The position numbers and the translations under genes were made by a program. 11,480 nt of DNA, from contig CBFGTV010000097.1 of assembly GCA_965652145.1 (NCBI GenBank), positions 1 through 11,480 on the forward strand, in the 5' to 3' direction. Below the pieces are notes generated by a model that was given only the letters and a program-made list of their open reading frames with translations, was not told the origin of the DNA and ran no database searches. Shown here piece after piece: positions 6,962 through 11,480 of this stretch. Position 1 is the stretch's first letter, and each line of letters begins with the position of its first letter. Source of the DNA: CBFGTV01 sp965652145. GTDB taxonomy: Bacteria; Bacillota; Clostridia; Peptostreptococcales; Natronincolaceae.

Positions 6962-7633
6962 ATGGAATTATTTTTAGATACAGGAAATGTAAAAGAAATT
7001 AAATATCTGGCGGATATATTACCGATTGATGGTGTTACAACCAATCCAACCATCGTTTCAAAGGAAAAGAAACAGTTCGCTAAATTAATTACAGAAATAG
7101 CAGAAATAATAGGAAAAGATAAGGCTATCCATGCTCAGGTAATTAGTAAGGATTTTAAGGGGATGCTGGAAGAGGCAAAATTCATTTCAGGCCTTAGGGA
7201 AAACATGTATGTAAAAATACCTGTAACCTTTGAAGGCTTAAAGGCCATCAAGCATTTAGCAGCCCTTAATATTAATACAACAGCAACAGCTATATTTACA
7301 GCTCATCAAGCAACCCTGGCAGCAAAAGCCGGAGCAAAATATGTTGCTCCCTATGTAAATAGGTTGGACAATATCTCTGGAGAAGGGGTTAATGTTGTAA
7401 GAAAAATTACAAAAATTATTGACACCTATGGATTTGACTGTAAAGTGCTGGCCGCCAGCTTTAAAAATGCACAACAGGTAATCGATATCATTGAAAGCGG
7501 CGTTCACAGTATGACTGTGCCTACAGATGTAATGACGGTTATGATGCAGCACCCATTGACAGATTTTAGTGTGGATCGATTTATATCTGACTGGGAAGAA
7601 GCCTATGGTAAAGAAATAAGGGTAATGGACTAG
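6962..7633 (+). CDS. fsa: Fructose-6-phosphate aldolase-type enzyme (FSA/TalC family)
   Basis: A 223-residue transaldolase-family class I aldolase, the short FSA form (E. coli FsaA and FsaB are 220). The Schiff-base lysine is K85 in VKIPVT. Residues that separate FSA from true transaldolase are present: Q59 (transaldolase has Glu) and Y131 in APYVNR (transaldolase has Phe). D6, N28 and S166 are also in place. E. coli FsaA/FsaB cleave fructose-6-phosphate poorly and are reported to split 1-deoxyfructose-6-phosphate to glyceraldehyde-3-phosphate and hydroxyacetone, downstream of PflD/YbiW. That role fits here given the PflD-type enzyme in the same locus. Start: GGGAGGG upstream with good spacing, 20 nt after EIIA, so cotranscribed. 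The stop codon lies inside a 9-bp hairpin (7626-7651). Some homologues are annotated transketolase/transaldolase; the substrate is inferred. Confidence 0.93.
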   Translation: MELFLDTGNVKEIKYLADILPIDGVTTNPTIVSKEKKQFAKLITEIAEIIGKDKAIHAQVISKDFKGMLEEAKFISGLRENMYVKIPVTFEGLKAIKHLAALNINTTATAIFTAHQATLAAKAGAKYVAPYVNRLDNISGEGVNVVRKITKIIDTYGFDCKVLAASFKNAQQVIDIIESGVHSMTVPTDVMTVMMQHPLTDFSVDRFISDWEEAYGKEIRVMD

Positions 7634-7651
7634 CGAAAAAGTGCTAGTCCA
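7626..7651 (+). other. Perfect stem-loop overlapping the aldolase stop codon
   Basis: TGGACTAGC (7626-7634) and GCTAGTCCA (7643-7651) form a perfect 9-bp stem with an 8-nt, A-rich loop. The left arm includes the TAG stop. There is no run of T after it, so it is not a classic intrinsic terminator. It may partly stop transcription, be an RNA processing or 3'-end stability element, or split expression of the upstream genes from EIIC-EIIB. Confidence 0.6.
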
Positions 7652-7706
7652 CCCTTAAACCATAGAATGAAAACCTTTTCTTAATATAAGAGAATGTTTA
7701 AAGTAT

Positions 7707-7735
7707 TTGCAATAAATAGCGCTATTTAATATTAG
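7707..7735 (+). promoter_or_regulatory. Possible promoter for EIIC-EIIB with a 16-bp palindrome in its spacer
   Basis: TTGCAA (7707-7712), a 17-nt spacer and TATTAG (7730-7735) form a weak sigma-A-like pair (4 of 6 matches in each box). The spacer is occupied almost exactly by the perfect palindrome TAAATAGCGCTATTTA (7713-7728), a candidate operator. A 6-bp dyad TAGCCT-TAC-AGGCTA (7733-7747) follows. The palindrome is certain; the promoter is tentative. Confidence 0.35.
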
Positions 7736-7855
7736 CCTTACAGGCTATAACAATTAGGTATTGAGAATCTTTTTGCAAAAGAATAAACAAAAAGGGGGAA
7801 TTTAAATAGTTGTAAACCCTAGAGGTAATTCTATACTATTAAGGAGGAGTTATAA

Positions 7856-8914
7856 ATGTTAAATTTATTAAAAGATACTAGAAAGCATTTAATGTCAGGT
7901 GTCTCCTATATGCTTCCCTTCGTTGTTGCAGGTGGGGTATTACTGGCACTGGCAGTTATGCTGTCAGGTACACCCTCTGCCCCAGAAACTGGTGTATTAA
8001 AGCATATGTGGGATATTGGTGCAGCGGGAATGGCATTGTTTGTTCCGATTTTAGGAGGATTCATAGCCTTTTCTATGGCAGATAGACCAGGTATTGCCCC
8101 GGGTATGATTGGAGCCTATCTTGCAAATTCAATTGGCGCAGGGTTTTTAGGGGGTATTATTGCTGGATTACTGGCAGGTATTATCGTTTATTATTTAAAA
8201 CAAATTAAGGTTCCAGCAGTAATGCGTTCCGTAATGCCCATATTTATTATTCCTTTAGTAGCCACGTTGACAGTTGGAGCGCTAATTATTGGGATAATAG
8301 GTGCCCCCGTGGCGGCCGCCATGACAGGCTTGGAAGCCTGGTTAAACACAATGACTGGTACAAGTAAGGTCGTATTAGGACTCATATTAGGTACGATGAT
8401 TGCCTTTGATATGGGTGGGCCAGTTAATAAAGCAGCCTTTTTCTTTGCAGTAAGTACCATTCCTACCAATCCCCAAATCATGGCGGCGGTGGGGGTAGCA
8501 ATTTGTGTCCCTCCATTGGGATTAGCATTAGCTACCATATTAGCTCCCAAGAAATATACTATGGATGAAAGAGGAAGCGGTAAAGCTGCTATCATCATGG
8601 GGCTGATCGGAATAACCGAAGGTGCAATACCATTTGCAGCGGCTGATCCATTAAGGGTGATCCCTTCCATTATTGCAGGAAGCGCCGTTGGGTCAGTAGC
8701 AGCATTACTCTTGGGAGCAACCAACAATGCACCGTGGGGTGGATGGATTGTTCTGCCAGTGGCCGGTAATAGAATTGGTTATATCATCGCTACAGTATTA
8801 GGGGCTATTGTTACCGCACTACTGGTGAATATATTAAAAAAACCTGTAAAAGAAGAAACTCTATCAGATGCAGCCAACGATGATTTAGATGAAATAGATC
8901 TTGATTTTGAATAG
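7856..8914 (+). CDS. frwC: PTS fructose-family EIIC membrane permease, FrwC-like
   Basis: A 352-residue integral membrane EIIC that moves the sugar across the membrane while EIIB phosphorylates it. Hydrophobic segments run through about residues 15-330 and the end is a short acidic cytosolic tail (DLDEIDLDFE). Family motifs are FDMGGPVNKAA at 184-194 and GITEGAIPFAAADP at 252-265. As remembered, E. coli FrwC, encoded beside pflD, has the same motifs, a similar N-terminus (DTRKHLMSGVSYMLPFVV) and a similar acidic tail ending in LDLDFE. This makes it a better match than general fructose EIIBC proteins. Start: AAGGAGGAG at 7841-7849, ideally spaced. No EIIB or EIIA domain is fused; the EIIB gene follows after 64 nt. 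It lies 222 bp after the aldolase gene and may have its own promoter. The proposed cargo, an anhydrohexitol such as 1,5-anhydromannitol, is inferred. Confidence 0.93.
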   Translation: MLNLLKDTRKHLMSGVSYMLPFVVAGGVLLALAVMLSGTPSAPETGVLKHMWDIGAAGMALFVPILGGFIAFSMADRPGIAPGMIGAYLANSIGAGFLGGIIAGLLAGIIVYYLKQIKVPAVMRSVMPIFIIPLVATLTVGALIIGIIGAPVAAAMTGLEAWLNTMTGTSKVVLGLILGTMIAFDMGGPVNKAAFFFAVSTIPTNPQIMAAVGVAICVPPLGLALATILAPKKYTMDERGSGKAAIIMGLIGITEGAIPFAAADPLRVIPSIIAGSAVGSVAALLLGATNNAPWGGWIVLPVAGNRIGYIIATVLGAIVTALLVNILKKPVKEETLSDAANDDLDEIDLDFE

Positions 8915-8966
8915 GGTAAGGTTTTGTTGTAGATAATAATTCAAGCGAAGGATAAAAAAGATGAAT

Positions 8967-8973
8967 GAGGTGG
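8967..8973 (+). promoter_or_regulatory. Ribosome binding site that sets the EIIB start
   Basis: GAGGTGG lies 5 nt before the ATG at 8979, whose product begins with the family-typical MKIVAVTACP. An in-frame ATG at 8961 also has an upstream GAAGGA, but would add six residues (MNEVVN) not typical of the family; the 8979 start is preferred. Confidence 0.65.
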
Positions 8974-8978
8974 TAAAT

Positions 8979-9296
8979 ATGAAAATAGTAGCAGTTACAG
9001 CCTGCCCATCGGGTGTTGCCCATACCTATATGGCGGCAGAAGCATTAGAAAAGGCAGCCAAGGAAGCAGGCATGGAAATAAAGGTAGAAACCCAGGGTTC
9101 TATAGGTATTGAAAATGAGTTGACACCCCAGGATATTAAAGAGGCGGCAGTAGTTATTTTAACAAAGGATATGGCAATTAAAAATACCGAAAGATTTAAA
9201 GACAGTACCGTGGTAAAAATCGCCATAGGAGACGCAATTAAAAAGGCCAACACCCTTATGAAAAAAATCAAAGAGCATGTAGATAATAAAAAGTAA
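8979..9296 (+). CDS. frwB: PTS fructose-family EIIB component, FrwB-like
   Basis: A 105-residue free-standing EIIB of the fructose family. The phosphocysteine is C9 in VTACPSGVAHTYMAAEAL; phosphate passes from EIIA H65 to this Cys and then to the sugar bound by EIIC. The sequence ETQGSIGIENELT, followed by ILTKDMAIKNTERF, is very like E. coli FrwB as remembered, the EIIB encoded next to pflD. The start at 8979 is chosen for its ribosome site and family N-terminus; the alternative at 8961 gives 111 residues. The gene is 64 nt downstream of EIIC and is followed by a strong terminator, so it ends the transport operon. Cytosolic, membrane-associated through EIIC. The EIIB family call is secure; the sugar is inferred. 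Confidence 0.93.
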   Translation: MKIVAVTACPSGVAHTYMAAEALEKAAKEAGMEIKVETQGSIGIENELTPQDIKEAAVVILTKDMAIKNTERFKDSTVVKIAIGDAIKKANTLMKKIKEHVDNKK

Positions 9297-9317
9297 TTCA
9301 TTTGCTTAGCTGACTTG

Positions 9318-9359
9318 AAAAGGACCTTCAGACACCCACTCTGTTCTGGAGGTCCTTTT
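9318..9359 (+). terminator. Strong Rho-independent terminator after EIIB
   Basis: AAAAGGACCTTCAGA (9318-9332) pairs with TCTGGAGGTCCTTTT (9345-9359) over 15 bp with one G-T wobble and a 12-nt loop. The 3' arm ends in TTTT. It lies 22 nt after the EIIB stop and separates the PTS operon from the oxidoreductase gene. The A-rich 5' arm means it may also work on the other strand. Confidence 0.85.
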
Positions 9360-9482
9360 AACTAAGTGGGATTATTCTCTGTCAAAGGGTAAAATGTAAG
9401 GGCACTATCGAATATCAAAAGAAAACCTTTATATTATTTAAAAGGGCCTATTATATCACTATTTAATTTGGAGGGAAAGTAA

Positions 9483-10472
9483 ATGATTAGATTCGGAGTG
9501 ATAGGAACCAATAAAATTTCAGATGAGTTTATAAAAAGCGCTGGTGTTTTTAAGGATTTTGTGCTAAATGCTGTATATTCAAGAACAGAGGAAAGGGCCA
9601 CGGAATTTGCAGGAAAATATTCGGTAGAAAATATATTTACGGATTTAGAGGCTATGGCAAAGAGTGATCTGATTGATGCTGTTTATATAGCCAGCCCCAA
9701 TTCACTGCATGCTGAACAGTCAATATTATTTTTAAATAACAAGAAGCATGTATTGTGTGAAAAGGCCGTTGCATCCAATACGAAGGAACTCAATGAAATG
9801 CTTGAGGCTGCAAGGAAAAACAACGTTCTTTTAATGGAAGCTATGAAATCAATTTTTATGCCTAATTTTGAAAGCATCAGAGAAAATCTTTATAAAATCG
9901 GTAAAGTAAGAAGATATTTTGGAAGCTATTGTCAGTACTCCTCCAGATATGATCTATATAAGTCAGGGAAAACCCCTAATACCTTCAACCCACAGTTTTC
10001 CAATGGCTCACTGATGGATATCGGTATCTATTGCCTGTATCCTGCAATTTATCTGTTTGGGAAACCCAATATGATCCAGGCAAATGGAGTTATGCTGAAA
10101 TCCGGGGTAGATGGGGAAGGCAGTATTTCCTTAAAATACGAAGATATGGATGCTGTCATGATGCATTCCAAAATAACCAACTCGTCACTCCCCAGCGAGA
10201 TCCAGGGTGAAAAGGGAAATATCATTATAGATAAAATCCATACACCAGAAAACGTTAAGATAATCTACCGAGGCGGTACAGAGGAAGAAATATCAGTACC
10301 ACAATCACAGGCTCCTATGTCCTATGAAATAAAGGAGTTTTTACAGCTAATCAAGGAGCGTAAGCTGGAATCCACCATAAATACCCATGAACTTACCATG
10401 ACGGTGATGCAGGTATTAGAAACTGCCCGGAAGCAAATGGGCTTAATATACCCTGCCGATTCTATCCTGTAG
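9483..10472 (+). CDS. Gfo/Idh/MocA-family NAD(P)-dependent oxidoreductase, YgjR-like
   Basis: A 329-residue protein of the Gfo/Idh/MocA family. The N-terminal Rossmann fold begins MIRFGVIGTNKIS, with GTN where many members have GTG or GTA. K94 in CEKAVAS is the conserved catalytic lysine (usually EKP; EKA here). The C-terminal domain has FSNGSLMDIGIYCL, with D179 and Y183; Y183 stands where sugar dehydrogenases such as 1,5-anhydrofructose reductase carry His. The closest protein I can recall is E. coli YgjR (shared SPNSLH, QYSSRY, PNTFNP, FSNGS-MDIG and IYPADS-like ends), whose role I do not know. Start: GGAGGG 7 nt upstream. It follows the EIIB terminator as a separate unit, with no clear promoter. 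By context it may reduce 1,5-anhydrofructose or its 6-phosphate to the anhydromannitol form used by PflD; that is inference. Confidence 0.9.
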   Translation: MIRFGVIGTNKISDEFIKSAGVFKDFVLNAVYSRTEERATEFAGKYSVENIFTDLEAMAKSDLIDAVYIASPNSLHAEQSILFLNNKKHVLCEKAVASNTKELNEMLEAARKNNVLLMEAMKSIFMPNFESIRENLYKIGKVRRYFGSYCQYSSRYDLYKSGKTPNTFNPQFSNGSLMDIGIYCLYPAIYLFGKPNMIQANGVMLKSGVDGEGSISLKYEDMDAVMMHSKITNSSLPSEIQGEKGNIIIDKIHTPENVKIIYRGGTEEEISVPQSQAPMSYEIKEFLQLIKERKLESTINTHELTMTVMQVLETARKQMGLIYPADSIL

Positions 10473-10533
10473 TTGGAGTAAAGGAGCTTCCAGTGAAATT
10501 ATAAAACTAGCCGATACAAATAAAGTAGCTTAA

Positions 10534-10567
10534 AAGCCCCCTGCTTTCTTTACTCAAAGGCAGGGGC
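10534..10567. terminator. Convergent terminator between the oxidoreductase and lipoprotein genes
   Basis: CCCCTGC (10538-10544) pairs with GCAGGGG (10560-10566), extended by TTT/AAA with a one-base bulge. Read on the minus strand the stem is followed by TTTTAAG, so it best serves the lipoprotein gene ending at 10654. On the plus strand it lacks a good T run but could still end the oxidoreductase transcript. Confidence 0.65.
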
Positions 10568-10653
10568 ATCTTGAATTATGTGAAACTAAAAAAACCGTAG
10601 AGTCTATTTCTGAATATTGGGTACTTTAGATATTTATTTAACCTTTGCATTTA

Positions 10654-11031
10654 CTACAATCTATTAAACTGTAATGCTAGCTTCCCTTCACCTGTATTAT
10701 CAATACTGTTAAAAATTAAAGTCCACTCTCCAACTATTTTTTCAAATTCTCTAATTTCATTAATCGATTTTTTTGATGTAGCTTTTCCATCCCATTTTAT
10801 ATCTCCGTTTGGGTCTTTAAGCTCAAATTCTACCTCACCTTTTGTGAGTGTTAAATTCATTTCTAATTTCATTCCATTGAAGTCTTCTTCAACAGTATAA
10901 CTATAGGTATCAGTAATTTTCTGACCTTCCGTAATAGCATAGTGTGCTGAACTTTGATTTCTTACAACACATCCTGTCATTCCCAAAATTAGGCTTACCA
11001 TAATAAGTAGGATCGGAAGCTTTCTTTTCAT
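10654..11031 (-). CDS. Small hypothetical lipoprotein
   Basis: A 125-residue protein, not recognised as a named family. It begins with a basic stretch (MKRK), a hydrophobic segment and a lipobox MTGC with C21, so after cleavage about 104 residues would be anchored to the outer face of the membrane. Met at the -3 position of the lipobox is unusual but tolerated. The rest alternates polar and hydrophobic residues as in a beta-sandwich (VEFELKDPNGDIKWDGKA, then GEWTLIFNSIDNTGEGKLALQF), with a vague likeness to PPC-type jelly rolls. Start: AGGGGG and AAGG precede the ATG. It is convergent with the oxidoreductase and shows no functional link to the sugar locus. Function unknown. Confidence 0.8.
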   Translation of the reverse strand: MKRKLPILLIMVSLILGMTGCVVRNQSSAHYAITEGQKITDTYSYTVEEDFNGMKLEMNLTLTKGEVEFELKDPNGDIKWDGKATSKKSINEIREFEKIVGEWTLIFNSIDNTGEGKLALQFNRL

Positions 11032-11480
11032 ATTACCTTACCCCCTAAGTTTTTAATTCACTGTTTCTTGCTAACCCGATTTATCGAACAAGAAAATTAT
11101 ACCACATTTTCTATGGTATTATAGCAGTTCTATTTCAAATACCGTATCATTTAGTTTAAAAGAAAATATTATCTATATTTAAGTTTCATACTTATGTTTT
11201 AATTTTTACCACATTGCAGTAAATTTCTCGTTATTTATATATGTGAAAACAAGCCTTTTGTATATAATGGTGGTACTTTGATATCGATAATTATAGGAAT
11301 AGTTTTGCACAGTCGTTCTGTAGTTTCTAATAATGATCGTTCTAAAGAGCAAAATTTATAATTTTATTAGTACACTAGTGATTAAATTAAAATTAATATG
11401 AAAATTATATATTTAAGTAGTAAACTTCTATCCATTTTTTCACTAAAATACTATGAAAACTACAACTATTGAGAACATTA
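11032..11480. other. 449-bp AT-rich region with no recognisable gene
   Basis: Only the first 100 bp show clear signals: the lipoprotein ribosome site and two minus-strand extended -10 elements. TATAAT occurs on the plus strand at 11263-11268 with no good -35. No tRNA, terminator, repeat array or supported open frame was seen; a gene beyond the right edge may be driven from here. Confidence 0.5.
11096..11126 (-). promoter_or_regulatory. Two extended -10 promoter elements ahead of the lipoprotein gene
   Basis: Read on the minus strand, TGCTATAAT (11126-11118) and TGGTATAAT (11104-11096) each combine a perfect TATAAT with the upstream TG of an extended -10. Neither has a good -35 at normal distance. 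A 6-bp dyad ATACCA/TGGTAT (11099-11104 and 11114-11119) lies across them. Transcripts would carry a leader of about 60-80 nt. Confidence 0.5.

Noticed and set aside
7694..7729. 11-codon leader peptide (ATG at 7694) in the gap before EIIC
   Set aside because: It lacks a convincing ribosome binding site and its end is simply the palindrome; nothing suggests translation.
7810..7837. Promoter TTGTAA-N16-TATACT just before EIIC
   Set aside because: Transcription would start inside or at the EIIC ribosome site (7841-7849), leaving no usable leader.
8191..8727. 178-codon minus-strand open frame
   Set aside because: It is antisense to EIIC, which has clear motifs and a strong ribosome site; the frame arises from the codon pattern of the membrane protein.
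1..11480. Mobile elements, tRNA/rRNA genes, CRISPR arrays or prophage parts
   Set aside because: No transposase or integrase frames, terminal repeats, cloverleaf-like sequences or spaced direct repeats were seen.

Overview
The window looks like chromosomal DNA from an anaerobic, low-GC Gram-positive bacterium of the Clostridia type. The coding sequence is AT-rich, the Shine-Dalgarno sites are strong (AAGGAGG-like), there is an oxygen-sensitive glycyl radical enzyme with its activase, and the PTS regulator architecture is typical of Firmicutes. The species cannot be named from sequence alone.

Layout. Positions 1-3137 (minus strand) hold a PflD-type glycyl radical enzyme followed by its radical-SAM activase, which runs off the left edge. 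Facing away from it across a 197-bp divergent promoter region is a DeoR-family regulator (3335-4096) with its own terminator. After a 305-bp AT-rich regulatory gap comes a plus-strand cluster: a PRD-containing, PTS-controlled transcription activator (4451-6484), a fructose-family EIIA (6477-6941, overlapping by 8 nt) and a fructose-6-phosphate aldolase-type enzyme (6962-7633). A second regulatory gap of 222 bp contains a hairpin and a perfect 16-bp palindrome. It is followed by Frw-like EIIC (7856-8914) and EIIB (8979-9296), closed by a strong terminator. A YgjR-like Gfo/Idh/MocA oxidoreductase (9483-10472) follows as a separate unit. A convergent small lipoprotein gene (10654-11031, minus) and about 450 bp without a recognisable gene close the window.

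How the genes fit together. The glycyl radical enzyme resembles E. coli PflD closely along its whole length, as judged from memory rather than by alignment. PflD and its relative YbiW have been reported to open the ring of 1,5-anhydromannitol-6-phosphate or 1,5-anhydroglucitol-6-phosphate to 1-deoxyfructose-6-phosphate. FsaA/FsaB then splits this to glyceraldehyde-3-phosphate and hydroxyacetone ('anhydroglycolysis'). This window has the PflD-type enzyme, its activase, an FSA-type aldolase with the FSA fingerprint residues, and a PTS whose EIIB and EIIC resemble E. coli FrwB and FrwC, the PTS encoded next to pflD in E. coli. The best-supported reading is a self-contained anhydrohexitol catabolic locus: PTS uptake and phosphorylation, radical ring-opening, aldol cleavage. 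The YgjR-like oxidoreductase is unexplained by that pathway. A testable idea is that it feeds in the keto sugar 1,5-anhydrofructose (or its 6-phosphate) by reducing it to the anhydromannitol form. No hydroxyacetone-reducing GldA-type dehydrogenase is in the window, and EI and HPr must be supplied from elsewhere.

Control appears layered. There is an autoregulated DeoR protein with an inverted repeat over its own -35 box, and a PTS-phosphorylation-responsive PRD activator. A cre-like site lies in the main gap, and a palindrome sits between possible promoter boxes ahead of EIIC.
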